A stretch of DNA of 64,000 nt from Arthrobacter sp. ZGTC412 (GCF_002929215.1 NZ_PJII01000001.1:372001-436000); one strand, 5' to 3'. Counted from the first letter of the stretch, positions 44,347 through 53,598 are shown. Program-made: numbers and translations. The notes: generated by a model not told the origin, from the sequence alone.

Positions 44347-44380
44347 AGTGGCCGGCCTCCTTCACCGGAGGCCGGCCACT
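44347..44380 (-). terminator. Terminator of guaA
   Basis: A perfect 14-bp stem AGTGGCCGGCCTCC / GGAGGCCGGCCACT with a six-base loop, starting eight bases after the guaA stop. A short T-rich stretch (GCTGTTTCC) follows on the minus strand. Confidence 0.75.
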
Positions 44381-44387
44381 CATGACG

Positions 44388-45977
44388 CTATTCCCACTCG
44401 ATGGTTCCCGGCGGTTTGCTGGTGACATCGAGCACTACGCGGTTAACACCCTCCACCTCGTTGGTGATGCGGTTCGAGATCCTGGCGAGGAGCTCGTACG
44501 GCAGGCGAGACCAGTCCGCGGTCATGGCGTCTTCCGAGGAGACGGGACGGAGCACGATGGGGTGGCCGTACGTGCGGCCGTCACCCATGACGCCCACGCT
44601 GCGTACGTCGGCGAGCAGGACCACGGGCATCTGCCAGACCTCGTTGTCCAACCCGGCGGCAGTGAGCTCTGCACGGGCAATGGCGTCGGCTTTGCGCAGC
44701 AGATCCAGCCGTTCCTTGGTGACATCACCGACGATGCGGATCCCAAGCCCCGGTCCGGGGAAGGGCTGGCGGCCCACAATTTCCTGCGGCAGTCCCAGCT
44801 GGGCACCGACCGCGCGGACCTCGTCCTTGAACAGGGCACGCAGGGGCTCCACGAGTTCGAACTGCAGGTCCTCGGGCAGGCCGCCCACATTGTGGTGGCT
44901 CTTGATGTTCGCGGCACCTTCGCCGCCGCCGGATTCGACGACGTCAGGGTACAGCGTGCCCTGGACCAGGAACTTGATCTTCTCGCCATGGGCGGCTGCC
45001 TCGGCGATGATGGCAAGTTCTGCCTCTTCGAAGGCACGAATGAATTCGCGGCCTATGATCTTGCGCTTGGTTTCAGGATCGCTGACGCCGGCAAGGGCGG
45101 ACAGGAACCGTTCCTGCTCGTTGGCGACGTAGAGCTTCACGCCCGTGGCGGCGACAAAGTCGCGTTCCACCTGTTCCGCTTCGCCTTCACGCAGCAGTCC
45201 GTGGTCCACAAAGACACAGGTGAGCTGGTCGCCGACCGCACGCTGGACGAGGGCGGCTGCGACGGCGGAGTCAACGCCGCCGGACAGGCCGCAGATGACC
45301 CGGGCGTCGCCGATCTGCTTGCGGATGCGCTCCACCTGCTCCTCGAGGATGTTGCCGGTGGTCCAGTTCGGTTCCAGCCGGGCGCCCTTGAAGAGGAAGT
45401 TTTCCAGGACTTGCTGGCCGTAGGCGGAGTGCTTGACCTCAGGGTGCCACTGGACTCCGAACAGGCCCTTTTCCTCGTTGGCGAAGGCAGCTACTTCAGC
45501 ACCCGCCGTCGTCGCAAGGACTTCAAAGCCGTCCGGGGCCTCGTGGACGGAGTCGCCGTGGCTCATCCAGGTGTTCTGGTGCTGAGGCATGCCCTCCAGT
45601 ACCGACCGGCCCTCACCGAGAATGGTGGTTTCCGTGGAGCCGTACTCCCGCAGCCCGGTCTTGTCCACCTTGCCGCCCAGGGCGTTGGCCATCGCCTGGA
45701 AGCCGTAGCAGATTCCAAAAACGGGAACGCCGGCTTCGAAAAGGTCGGGACCGACACTTGGGGCGCCGTCAGCGTAGACGCTTGAGGGGCCGCCGGAAAG
45801 GATGATGGCGGCGGGGTTCTTGGCCAGGAGCTGCTCGGTTGTGTAGGTATGCGGAACCACTTCCGAATACACATTCGCTTCCCGGACGCGGCGGGCAATC
45901 AGCTGCGCGTACTGGGCACCGTAGTCAACAACCAGCACCGGCTTCTGGGAAGTCTGGGATGCAGTGGGAGTAGTCAC
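44388..45977 (-). CDS. guaA: GMP synthase (glutamine-hydrolysing) GuaA
   Basis: Converts XMP to GMP with ATP and glutamine. 529 residues. The N-terminal glutaminase has the nucleophile in [10 protein letters not shown] and the His/Glu of [10 protein letters not shown]. The ATP pyrophosphatase domain has [16 protein letters not shown], then [12 protein letters not shown], and the C-terminal dimer domain ends with [13 protein letters not shown]. The GTG complementary to 45975-45977 has TAGGCT as a -10 box six bases upstream and no Shine-Dalgarno. guaB3 and guaB lie 4-10 kb away in the same direction. Confidence 0.96.
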   Translation of the reverse strand: MTTPTASQTSQKPVLVVDYGAQYAQLIARRVREANVYSEVVPHTYTTEQLLAKNPAAIILSGGPSSVYADGAPSVGPDLFEAGVPVFGICYGFQAMANALGGKVDKTGLREYGSTETTILGEGRSVLEGMPQHQNTWMSHGDSVHEAPDGFEVLATTAGAEVAAFANEEKGLFGVQWHPEVKHSAYGQQVLENFLFKGARLEPNWTTGNILEEQVERIRKQIGDARVICGLSGGVDSAVAAALVQRAVGDQLTCVFVDHGLLREGEAEQVERDFVAATGVKLYVANEQERFLSALAGVSDPETKRKIIGREFIRAFEEAELAIIAEAAAHGEKIKFLVQGTLYPDVVESGGGEGAANIKSHHNVGGLPEDLQFELVEPLRALFKDEVRAVGAQLGLPQEIVGRQPFPGPGLGIRIVGDVTKERLDLLRKADAIARAELTAAGLDNEVWQMPVVLLADVRSVGVMGDGRTYGHPIVLRPVSSEDAMTADWSRLPYELLARISNRITNEVEGVNRVVLDVTSKPPGTIEWE

Positions 45978-45989
45978 CGTACTAGCCTA
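45978..45989 (-). promoter_or_regulatory. Putative leaderless promoter -10 box before guaA
   Basis: Minus-strand TAGGCT (45984-45989), then AGTACG, then the GTG at 45977. Confidence 0.5.
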
Positions 45990-46063
45990 CTGGCCGCCGT
46001 TGCACCGGCGCACCTTGAGAAGCTGCCCTGTGACGGAGCGAACTCCCACGTTTACAGCGGCTG

Positions 46064-46606
46064 CTAGTACCTCTGCGGCGCCTGGGGGTTGGCCGCAAGC
46101 TCTGCCTCTACCTCGGCATGGAACTTCTTCTCCACGATGAAGGACAGGAACGGAATGACTCCGCCCAGCGCCAGCAGGACCATCTTCAGGAACGGCCAGC
46201 GCATGAGGGACCAGAGCCGGAAGTTCGACATCAGGTAAACCACGTACATCCAGCCGTGCACAATGAGGACCGTGACGGACAGGTTGACTCCCCCAAGCAC
46301 CCCCGGCGGTTCCGCATCCGCGAAACCAAAGCCGAACGGCTGGCCGGTTACGGCGTTGGTGCCGCCGGCAAAGAGGTACTGCCCGAATCCGTACCGCGCG
46401 ATCAGTTCGGCGCACAGCAGCAGCAGCATAGCGCCGGTGAGGTAGGCCAGCACCTTATAGAACTTCAGGGCCGAGCGGATCTGCGCCTCGGTGCCGCCGA
46501 AGCGGCGCTTCTTGCCGGACGCCTTGCCGGCAGTGTTGCTGCCTGCGCTGGTGCCTGTGTTAGTGCCTCCGGCCGCGGCGGGGTTGGCGGGTTTCGGATC
46601 AATCAT
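46064..46606 (-). CDS. DUF3817 family membrane protein
   Basis: A 180-residue protein with a Gly/Ala/Thr-rich, disordered N-terminus (about 35 residues), then three membrane helices. The DUF3817 pattern is ALKFYKVLAYLTGAMLLLLCAELIARY, VLIVHGWMYVVYLMSNFRLWSLMRWP and LLALGGVIPFLSFIVEKKFH. Function is unknown in the family. Its ATG overlaps the SURF1 gene by 4 bp, so the two are cotranscribed. Confidence 0.85.
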   Translation of the reverse strand: MIDPKPANPAAAGGTNTGTSAGSNTAGKASGKKRRFGGTEAQIRSALKFYKVLAYLTGAMLLLLCAELIARYGFGQYLFAGGTNAVTGQPFGFGFADAEPPGVLGGVNLSVTVLIVHGWMYVVYLMSNFRLWSLMRWPFLKMVLLALGGVIPFLSFIVEKKFHAEVEAELAANPQAPQRY

Positions 46607-47460
46607 GGCTGTACCTTTTGCTGGTTCTGTGGAGGTTGCTGGTTCTGTTCGGGGAGCAACGGGTTGACGTCATCGTCATCGTCAAGGCTTTCCTCAAGAT
46701 CCCGGTGGTAGTCGTCCTTGACCAGCCGCCACCAGATGAAGAGGGCAAAGCCGGCGAAGACAACCCATTCAAGGGAGTAGAAGAGGTTGAGCCAGTTGAT
46801 CTGCTGGGCGGGCGGCTGCGGGCCGATCTGCAGGGGAAGGAGGTCCCCCGGCACTGCCGCGGGGCTGACGTCCGCGCCATCGGCAATTTCCGCGGTGGCG
46901 GCAACAAAGCCCGGATAGCTGCTGACTTCCCAGTAATTGATCAACTCGGCCACCGAAACAGCCGTGGCCTCGCCGGCCGCGGCTGCCGTCCCTGCCACCG
47001 GAGCTTCGGACGGCAGCAGCCGTCCGGTCAGTTCAACAGTGCCCGACGGCGGCGCTGGAGCATCTGCGGGATCTGCCACCCATCCGCGGGCAACCGGAAT
47101 CCACGTCTGGGGCGACGCGGCGACGCCGCTGAGGGTAGGGGCGCCGGTGACCGCGAAGGCCGAGACCACCCAGTAACCGGTCTTGCCGCCGTGCAGGCGG
47201 CCCGGCACCAGGACCTGCTTGGCCGGGTCATAGGTCCCTTGCGCGCTCACCATCTGATCGGCGTCGGTCCCGTGGAAAAAGTCCCCGGGCTCCAGTGTTT
47301 CGGTCAGGGGCTGCACCTGCTCGGTGGCCGGGTTGACCGGCACTTCCGGTTGGGTGGAGCGTCCGAATTGCCATTGGCTGAGCAGCACGAACACCCCGGA
47401 AATAGCGATCGCGAAGATGAAGCCTGCGATCCATCGGGGTTTGAGGGCTGTTTTCCACAC
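46603..47460 (-). CDS. SURF1 family protein, cytochrome oxidase assembly factor
   Basis: A 285-residue protein with two membrane helices flanking an outside domain, as in all SURF1 proteins. The first is WIAGFIFAIAISGVFVLLSQWQFGR, with the WQ-x-x-R-type ending of the family. The second is WLNLFYSLEWVVFAGFALFIWWRLV. Between them are GYWVVSAFAVTGAPTLSG and WIPVARGWV. SURF1 assists heme insertion into aa3-type oxidase. A long acidic tail follows the second helix. The GTG has TACGGT six bases upstream. No oxidase subunit is encoded in the window. Confidence 0.88.
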   Translation of the reverse strand: MWKTALKPRWIAGFIFAIAISGVFVLLSQWQFGRSTQPEVPVNPATEQVQPLTETLEPGDFFHGTDADQMVSAQGTYDPAKQVLVPGRLHGGKTGYWVVSAFAVTGAPTLSGVAASPQTWIPVARGWVADPADAPAPPSGTVELTGRLLPSEAPVAGTAAAAGEATAVSVAELINYWEVSSYPGFVAATAEIADGADVSPAAVPGDLLPLQIGPQPPAQQINWLNLFYSLEWVVFAGFALFIWWRLVKDDYHRDLEESLDDDDDVNPLLPEQNQQPPQNQQKVQP

Positions 47461-47472
47461 GTCTTAACCGTA
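47461..47472 (-). promoter_or_regulatory. Putative leaderless promoter -10 box before the SURF1 gene
   Basis: Minus-strand TACGGT (47467-47472), then TAAGAC, then the GTG complementary to 47458-47460. Confidence 0.45.
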
Positions 47473-47577
47473 CTTCGTCCCGCTGTAGAACAACTAAACG
47501 CCGAGGCCCGGGACGGTCCCTTCCAGCGGCAGGACCCGCGGCGGAACCATACGGGAGCGGGCCCCGTAACCCGGGGT

Positions 47578-48066
47578 TCAGTGGTCGAAAAACACCAGGC
47601 TGGAATTGATGAGCTCTGCGATCACTTCGGCGTCGTAGGCGCGGCGCAGCGATTCGCGGAAGGACTCCTTGGACAATGAGCGGGCCAGGGTGGCCAGGAC
47701 CTCGAGGTGGTCCGAGAAGGAACTGGCAGGGGTGGCGATCAGCAGGATCACCGTGGCCGGACCGTCCGCGGCACCGAAGTCCAGCGCGTGGCCGTATTTG
47801 GCAATGCCGACAGCTATGGAGGTGCGGGACACGAACTCGCTGCGGGCATGGGGCAGGCCGATTCCGCCTGGCAGCCCGGTTGCCAGCTGGTGCTCGCGCG
47901 CATTGACGTGCTTGAGGAATCCGGGCAGGTCCGATACCCGTCCGGCGGCGAAGAGCCGTTCCGCGAGCTGGGTGGCGGCGTCTGCCTTGTTGGATGCTTC
48001 AAGCTCCAGGATCACCATCTCGGGCGTGGTGAGGCCGGCGTCGTACCGGTCAAGTGGTTCCGCCAA
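47578..48066 (-). CDS. PTS EIIA component, fructose/nitrogen type
   Basis: A 162-residue EIIA domain. The phosphorylatable His lies in GGIGLPHARSEFV (about residue 73), as in EIIA-Fru and EIIA-Ntr. VLATLARSLSKESFRESL is also typical. No EIIB or EIIC is encoded nearby, so it stands alone. It starts with TTG (complementary to 48064-48066), with GAAGGGAT about seven bases upstream, and follows glpD by 41 bp. The pairing suggests a regulatory or sugar-uptake role near glycerol metabolism, which is inference. Confidence 0.85.
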   Translation of the reverse strand: MAEPLDRYDAGLTTPEMVILELEASNKADAATQLAERLFAAGRVSDLPGFLKHVNAREHQLATGLPGGIGLPHARSEFVSRTSIAVGIAKYGHALDFGAADGPATVILLIATPASSFSDHLEVLATLARSLSKESFRESLRRAYDAEVIAELINSSLVFFDH

Positions 48067-48107
48067 GGCGTATCCCTTCGGTCAGCAATGCTGGTGCGGC
48101 GGGCCCC

Positions 48108-49847
48108 TCAGCGCAAGGGCACGATATCTTCCACACCCAGGCGGGCGGCGTCTGCGGATTCGTCGTCCGGCTGTTGCTGGCTGAGGCGCTCCGCCTCCAC
48201 CCGTGCAATGTAGTGCCTGACCTCATTTTCACGTTGGGCGTCGCTCCAGCCAAGGACGTCACCCATCAGTTTAGCGACTACGGGCACAGCAGACACACCA
48301 CGGTCCCAGGCCTCGATGGATATCCTGGTCCGCCGGGTCAGGGCGTCGTTGACATGGCGGGCACCCTCGTGGCTTGCCGCGTACACGGCTTCCGCCTGCA
48401 GGTAGTCATCGGCGCCGGGGATCGGCTCGGCCAGGGCAGGGTTGTCTGCGATGATGGCGAGCACCTCGGGCGTCAGGGACCCGTACCGGTTGAGCAGATG
48501 CTCGATCCGGGCCACATGGACGCCTGATTCCTCCGCCGTGCGGTTCCTTCGGTTCCAGGCAGCCTTGTAGCCGCTTGCCCCCAGGAGCGGGATGGTTTCC
48601 GTGCAGCTGGGCGGTACCCGCTCATCCATGGTGCGGGTGGCCTCGTCCACGGCGTCCTTGGCCATAACCCTGTACGTGGTCCACTTTCCGCCGGCCACCA
48701 CCACCAGGCCGGGGACGGGGTGTGCCACCACGTGTTCCCGCGACAGCTTGGCGGTGGAGTCGTTTTCCCCGGCCAGCAGCGGACGCAGGCCGGCATATAC
48801 GCCTTCCACGTCTTCCCGGGTGAGCGGGCGCTTCAGGACCTTGTTGACGTGTTCAAGGATGTAGTCGATGTCCTTGCTGGACGCGGCCGGATGGGCCTTG
48901 TCCAGGTGCCAATCGGTGTCCGTGGTGCCGATAATCCAGTGCCGGCCCCAGGGAATGACAAACAACACCGACTTTTCGGTGCGCAGGATCAGGCCGACAG
49001 TGGACTGGAACCGGTCGCGCGGAACCACCAGGTGGATTCCCTTGGAGGCGCGGACCTTCAGCTGCCCGCGGTCGGTGACCATCGCCTGGGTTTCATCCGT
49101 CCAGACTCCGGTGGCGTTGATGACCTGCTTGGCCCGGATGTTGAATCGCGTCCCGTCCTCGTGGTTGACCACCTTGGCCCCCACCACGCGTTCGCCTTCG
49201 CGCAGGAAGTCCACCACAGCCATCTGGTTTACAGCATGGGCGCCGTAGTAGGCAGCTGTCCGGATGAGGTTGGCGCAGTATTTCGCGTCGTCCACCTGGC
49301 CGTCGTAGTACCGGATGGAGCCCACAAAGGCATCATGCTTCAGGCTCGGTGCGGCACGGAGTGTACCCCGCCTGCTGAGGTGTTTATGGAACGGCACTCC
49401 CCTGCTGTGGCCGCTGGAGACGGACATGGCGTCGTACAGTGCAATGCCGGCGCCCACGTAGGGGCGCTCGAAAAAGGGTTTCGTCAGCGGATACAGGAAC
49501 GGCACCGGCCGGGCCAAATGCGGCGCCAATTCGGAGAGCAGCAGCCCGCGCTCCTGCAACGCCTCCTTGACCAGGCCAAAGTCGAGCATCTCCAGGTAGC
49601 GCAGGCCGCCGTGGATGAGTTTTGAGGACCTGGAGGATGTGCCGGCAGCCCAGTCGCTCGCCTCGACAATCCCTACGTCCAGTCCACGGGTGACGGCGTC
49701 AAGGGCCGCACCCGTACCCACGATGCCGCCGCCGACGATCAGGATGTCCAGTTCCTGGCCCGGCTCAGCGGTTGCACGCAGCCGCTGGATTGCTGCTTCC
49801 CTGGCTGCGGGGCCCAGGGCCCCACCGTTAGCAGGAACACTCTTCAT
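48108..49847 (-). CDS. glpD: Aerobic glycerol-3-phosphate dehydrogenase GlpD
   Basis: An FAD enzyme at the membrane that oxidises glycerol-3-phosphate to DHAP and passes electrons to quinone. 579 residues. The FAD-binding start LDILIVGGGIVGTGAALDAVTRG, then EASDWAAGTSSRSSKLIHGGLRYLE, YYDGQVDDAKYCANLIRTA and the C-terminal DUF (RYGSLTPEVLAI through LTRRTRISIE) are all present. The ATG complementary to 49845-49847 has GGAGG upstream. It is followed by the EIIA gene. Confidence 0.95.
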   Translation of the reverse strand: MKSVPANGGALGPAAREAAIQRLRATAEPGQELDILIVGGGIVGTGAALDAVTRGLDVGIVEASDWAAGTSSRSSKLIHGGLRYLEMLDFGLVKEALQERGLLLSELAPHLARPVPFLYPLTKPFFERPYVGAGIALYDAMSVSSGHSRGVPFHKHLSRRGTLRAAPSLKHDAFVGSIRYYDGQVDDAKYCANLIRTAAYYGAHAVNQMAVVDFLREGERVVGAKVVNHEDGTRFNIRAKQVINATGVWTDETQAMVTDRGQLKVRASKGIHLVVPRDRFQSTVGLILRTEKSVLFVIPWGRHWIIGTTDTDWHLDKAHPAASSKDIDYILEHVNKVLKRPLTREDVEGVYAGLRPLLAGENDSTAKLSREHVVAHPVPGLVVVAGGKWTTYRVMAKDAVDEATRTMDERVPPSCTETIPLLGASGYKAAWNRRNRTAEESGVHVARIEHLLNRYGSLTPEVLAIIADNPALAEPIPGADDYLQAEAVYAASHEGARHVNDALTRRTRISIEAWDRGVSAVPVVAKLMGDVLGWSDAQRENEVRHYIARVEAERLSQQQPDDESADAARLGVEDIVPLR

Positions 49848-49909
49848 CGAACGCCTCCAGTGCCACTAGTCCCGGTAGTGAGACCACCCTACTTCGTTGC
49901 GGCACGCTT

Positions 49910-49943
49910 GGGCAGGGCGGCAGGGAGCCGTTCAGCCCTGCCC
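49910..49943 (-). terminator. Hairpin after guaB3
   Basis: GGGCAGGGC and GCCCTGCCC with a 16-base loop, eight bases past the guaB3 stop and before glpD. No U-tract is present. Confidence 0.5.
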
Positions 49944-49950
49944 CCGCGGG

Positions 49951-51087
49951 TCAGTTCCCCGAGTAGGGGGAAACCACGACGTCGACCCGCTGGAATTCCT
50001 TCAGGTCCGAATAGCCGGTGGTCGCCATGGAGCGGCGGAGCGCGCCGATGAGGTTGGAGGTTCCGTTGGTGTGGTGGCCTGGTCCGAAGAGGACTTCCTC
50101 GAGCGGACCAACGGTACCGACGTTGGCACGGTCACCGCGGGGCAGTTCCAGGTGGTGGGCTTCCTGGCCCCAATGCCAGCCCTTGCCGGGTGCCTCTTCG
50201 GCCCGGGCGAGGGCGCTGCCCAGCATCACGGCGTCGGCGCCCATGGCGATGGCCTTGACGATGTCGCCCGAGCTGCCCATGCCGCCGTCGGCAATGACAT
50301 GGACGTAGCGGCCGCCCGACTCGTCCATGTAGTCACGGCGGGCGGCGGCGACGTCGGAAATTGCCGACGCCATCGGCGAGTGGATGCCCAGGGCACGGCG
50401 GGTGGTGGTGGTGGCGCCGCCGCCGAAGCCCACGAGCACACCGGCAGCACCGGTGCGCATCAGGTGCAGCGCGGGCGTATAGCCTGCTGCGCCGCCCACG
50501 ATCACGGGGACGTCCAGTTCGTAGATGAACTGTTTAAGGTTCAGCGGCTCGTGGTCCCTGGAGACGTGCTCGGCGGAGACGGTGGTGCCGCGGATCACAA
50601 AGATGTCGACGCCGGCGGCCACCACGGTCTTGTAGTGTTCCTGCGTGCGCTGCGGGGTGAGTGAACCGGCCACGGTCACGCCGGCGGCGCGCATCTCCGC
50701 GAGGCGGGAGGTGATCAGTCCGGGCTGGATGGGGGCCTTGTACAGCTCCTGCATCCGCCCCGTCACGGCCGGGCTGTTGGTCTCGTCTTCCAGCGCGCCG
50801 ATTTCGTCAAGGACGGGCTGCGGGTCCTCGTACCGGGTCCAGAGGCCCTCGAGGTCCAGGACGCCGAGGCCGCCCAGCTTGCCGAGCGCGATAGCCGTCG
50901 CCGGAGACATGGCCGAATCCATGGGGGCGGCGATGACGGGCATGCTGAACTGGTAGGCGTCGATCTGCCAGGAGACGGAGACGTCCTTGGGGTCGCGGGT
51001 ACGACGGTTGGGGACAATCGCAATGTCATCCAGGGAGTAGGCACGACGCCCACGCTTGCCACGGCCGATCTCGATCTCGTAAGTCAC
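49951..51087 (-). CDS. guaB3: GuaB3 family IMP dehydrogenase-related protein, without the catalytic Cys
   Basis: A 378-residue TIM-barrel protein of the actinobacterial GuaB3 group, without CBS domains. The start IEIGRGKRGRRAYSLDDIAIVPNRR is typical. The loop that carries the nucleophile in true IMP dehydrogenases (GSxCTTR) reads GGGATTTTRRALG here, and I find no cysteine in the whole protein. The glycine-rich phosphate site (DGGMGSSGDIVKA, GADAVMLGS) is kept, so it probably binds a nucleotide. What it catalyses is uncertain. The GTG complementary to 51085-51087 has TAACCT six bases upstream. Confidence 0.92.
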   Translation of the reverse strand: MTYEIEIGRGKRGRRAYSLDDIAIVPNRRTRDPKDVSVSWQIDAYQFSMPVIAAPMDSAMSPATAIALGKLGGLGVLDLEGLWTRYEDPQPVLDEIGALEDETNSPAVTGRMQELYKAPIQPGLITSRLAEMRAAGVTVAGSLTPQRTQEHYKTVVAAGVDIFVIRGTTVSAEHVSRDHEPLNLKQFIYELDVPVIVGGAAGYTPALHLMRTGAAGVLVGFGGGATTTTRRALGIHSPMASAISDVAAARRDYMDESGGRYVHVIADGGMGSSGDIVKAIAMGADAVMLGSALARAEEAPGKGWHWGQEAHHLELPRGDRANVGTVGPLEEVLFGPGHHTNGTSNLIGALRRSMATTGYSDLKEFQRVDVVVSPYSGN

Positions 51088-51099
51088 TGCTCTAGGTTA
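51088..51099 (-). promoter_or_regulatory. Putative leaderless promoter -10 box before guaB3
   Basis: Minus-strand TAACCT (51094-51099), then AGAGCA, then the GTG at 51087. It shares a 49-bp gap with the opposing promoter of the next gene. Confidence 0.5.
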
Positions 51100-51124
51100 T
51101 CCCAGCAGCAGTACTGTCTTTGGC

Positions 51125-51136
51125 TACAGTGGCCTG
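51125..51136 (+). promoter_or_regulatory. Putative leaderless promoter -10 box before the 201-residue protein gene
   Basis: TACAGT (51125-51130), then GGCCTG, then ATG at 51137. It is back-to-back with the guaB3 box. Confidence 0.45.
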
Positions 51137-51742
51137 ATGGGCAGACGTTGGATCTTTGACGGGCACATCGCCGGGATTGGCACCGCGTCCGGCCTGAGCG
51201 CCGTGGTGGGCTTGTGGCAGCACTCACCCTTCGGGATCTTCGCCGACGTTATGGTCCAGCAGCCTTCCGGGCACAGAATACTGTTGGCGCCCACCGGGGA
51301 GGTGGCCGACTTCATCTCCAGCACCTACAGCTTCGACGAGGTCCGGGTGGTGGAGGTAAACACCACCCTGGCCAGTGGTCTTTTGACGGTGGACGCCGGC
51401 TCCCTGGCTGTCCGCGCCCGGCTCGGCGGGAGGACGATCCTGGGCAGCGCGCTGCGGGCAGTGCCCCGGCCCCTCGCCGTCCACCCTCGCTGGCTCCGGA
51501 CTATCAGCCCGGTTGCCGCCGTTCTCAGCGGCGGGTCGCGCACCTCGGGAACCGCCGGGAGCGGCCGGCACGAGTATTACGGGGTGAGTGACCTTCACAG
51601 CATCAGCTCCGCCGTCGTCAGCTGGGACGGCGTGGACGCCGGGGCGCTGGCACCCATCGTTCCGGCGGTGCAGTTCGGTTTCAGCAGCGTTCCGCCGCAG
51701 CCTGGCCTTGCCCGCGTCCGCACCACTGTGGTGGAGGCCTAG
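51137..51742 (+). CDS. Conserved actinobacterial protein of unknown function
   Basis: A 201-residue soluble protein with no signal peptide and no recognised domain. The N-terminal RRWIFDGHIAGIGTASGL is followed by a SPFGIFADVMVQQPSGHRILLAP segment and DFISSTYSFDEVRVVEV, which looks like beta-rich structure. A Ser/Gly linker (SGGSRTSGTAGSG) splits it from the C-terminal part (HEYYGVSDLHSISSAVVSWDGVDAG). I do not know its function. It is divergent from guaB3 and its stop overlaps the end of the ABC exporter gene by 4 bp. The ATG is supported by a -10 box. Confidence 0.75.
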   Translation: MGRRWIFDGHIAGIGTASGLSAVVGLWQHSPFGIFADVMVQQPSGHRILLAPTGEVADFISSTYSFDEVRVVEVNTTLASGLLTVDAGSLAVRARLGGRTILGSALRAVPRPLAVHPRWLRTISPVAAVLSGGSRTSGTAGSGRHEYYGVSDLHSISSAVVSWDGVDAGALAPIVPAVQFGFSSVPPQPGLARVRTTVVEA

Positions 51743-53598
51743 GGTCCTGTTGGTTCCTCTACGCTCAACTGCGACTCAAACATCCTGAAGTAGCGGCCCC
51801 GCAGCGCCACGAGTTCGTTATGCGTGCCCTGTTCCACGATTTGCCCGTCTTCCAGCATGTACACGATGTCCGCCTTCTCGATGGTGGCGAGCCGGTGGCT
51901 GATGGCGATGATGGTGCTGCTGCGGTCCGCGAAGAGGCGGGTGAAGATGCGGTGTTCGGCGAGGGCATCAATGGCGGACGTGGGCTCGTCCATCACCATA
52001 AACGAGGCGTCCCGGTAGAAGTTGCGGGCCATTGCCAACCTCTGCCATTGGCCGCCCGAGAGCCCGCTGCCCTTGCGGCCCCGGGGGTCCTCCATCCAGT
52101 TGCTGACGTGGTTGTCCAGTCCGTTGGGCAGCTTGTTGATGAAGTCCAGCGCCTCGGCGTCTGCGGCGGCCCGCCGGATGCGGTCATCGTCCCGGGGCGA
52201 GTCGACGTCGCCGAAGTAGATGTTCTCGGCAGCCGTGGCGAACTCGTACTTAAGGAACTCCTGGCTCAGCACCGCGAGGTGGCGGTGCCAGGAGGTCACG
52301 TCGACGGCGGCGAGGTCCACGCCGTCGAGCATTACCTGCCCGGAGTCCGGACGGTAAAGGCCGGCCAGAATCCGGATCAGGGTGGACTTTCCGGCGCCGT
52401 TCTCGCCCACGATGGCGATGTGCTGGCCTTCCCGGATGGTCATGCTGATTCCGCGGATCACCTCGATATCACTGCCCGTGTAGGTGAAACGGATGTCCTT
52501 CAGCTCCACGGTTTTTGGGGTCTCCAGCAGCGGGGGCGCGTGCTCGGAATGGACCGGCAGCGCCATGAACACTTCGTAGTCCTTGAGGTTGGCCAGGTCC
52601 TCATCGATGGAGCTGAGGGAGGACACCAGGCTGTTGGCCGTGGACAGTGCCCGGCTCACGATCTGCTGGACGTACAGGAACTGGCCCACGGGCTGTGCGC
52701 GGGCGATGATCTGCCCCACCACCCAGATCAGCGAGACGACCTCTGCGCCGTACTGCAGGGCGTCAGCGGCGAGCTGCTTGGGGATGTAGCGGCGCTGGAA
52801 ATCAAGACGGCGGCGCTCGTCCGCGTCGCGGAGGCGGGACCGGAAGTCCATCAGGAAGCCCACAATGCCGTAGAGCCGCATCTCGGCGATGTGCTGCGGC
52901 CGGAGCAGGTTTTGTTCGATCATCCGGCGCTGCCGCCGGGAATCCACCTGCGTGTTCCAGTGGGCAATTTGCTCTCGGGACAGCTTGAACTGCAGGTAGA
53001 CGCTGGGCACGATGGCCACCAGGACAATCACAGCGATCCACCAGCTGACCAGCAGCAGCGCGCCCACGGCGAGGATGACCGAAACGAGCTGGGTGAAGAT
53101 CGCGGCGATCCTGTCCAGCACCCGGGCGTAGGAGTCGGAGAACCTTTTGGCTCGGTCGTACAGGTCTACGGTTTCCTTGTCGTCGTAACGCCAGAACTCG
53201 AGGGCAAGGAACCGCTCGTACATCTGGTCGCCAACGATGGCTCCCACCTTGAAGCTCATCAGCTGCTGGATGTACCGGTCCACGCTGTTGAACGCGCCCC
53301 AGAAGAGGCCCAAAGCAGCGGTGATGACGACGTAGACAATTGCCAGCTGCCCGGCACCGGCATCGCCCGAATAGGCAGCGGCCAGCGCGGTGGTGGTGAG
53401 CGCGGCGAAGTATGTGGTGACCAGCGGAAGCACGGCCGAGATCAGCGAGCCGAGCACTTTCATGACCACCGCCCCAGGGGAGGCCCGGAAACTGACGCGC
53501 AGTACCTGGGCTACGGCGCGGGCGTACGGGCGAAGGGCCAGCCGCCGCGAGGGTTCCCGCTGTGGGGCCAGTTCCGCCGGATGGCGTGATGGGGGCAT
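51739..53598 (-). CDS. ABC exporter half-transporter (fused membrane and ATPase domains)
   Basis: A 619-residue type IV ABC exporter. The membrane domain (about residues 40-330) has VMKVLGSLISAVLPLVTTYFAALTT in parts, WRYDDKETVDLYDRAKRFSDSY (coupling-helix region) and ALLLVSWWIAVIVLVAIVPSVYLQ. The NBD has Walker A GENGAGKST, signature LSGGQWQRLAMARNF, Walker B SFMVMDEPTSAID and H-loop ISHRLAT. It works as a dimer; the substrate is unknown. A TAGGCT box stands six bases before the ATG. It ends in a 4-bp overlap with the converging gene. Confidence 0.9.
   Translation of the reverse strand: MPPSRHPAELAPQREPSRRLALRPYARAVAQVLRVSFRASPGAVVMKVLGSLISAVLPLVTTYFAALTTTALAAAYSGDAGAGQLAIVYVVITAALGLFWGAFNSVDRYIQQLMSFKVGAIVGDQMYERFLALEFWRYDDKETVDLYDRAKRFSDSYARVLDRIAAIFTQLVSVILAVGALLLVSWWIAVIVLVAIVPSVYLQFKLSREQIAHWNTQVDSRRQRRMIEQNLLRPQHIAEMRLYGIVGFLMDFRSRLRDADERRRLDFQRRYIPKQLAADALQYGAEVVSLIWVVGQIIARAQPVGQFLYVQQIVSRALSTANSLVSSLSSIDEDLANLKDYEVFMALPVHSEHAPPLLETPKTVELKDIRFTYTGSDIEVIRGISMTIREGQHIAIVGENGAGKSTLIRILAGLYRPDSGQVMLDGVDLAAVDVTSWHRHLAVLSQEFLKYEFATAAENIYFGDVDSPRDDDRIRRAAADAEALDFINKLPNGLDNHVSNWMEDPRGRKGSGLSGGQWQRLAMARNFYRDASFMVMDEPTSAIDALAEHRIFTRLFADRSSTIIAISHRLATIEKADIVYMLEDGQIVEQGTHNELVALRGRYFRMFESQLSVEEPTGP

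Noticed and set aside
51820-53589. A 589-codon open frame on the plus strand opposite the ABC exporter
   Set aside because: It mirrors the exporter codons; the His/Gly/Val-rich product has no motif, and the minus strand carries complete ABC signatures.
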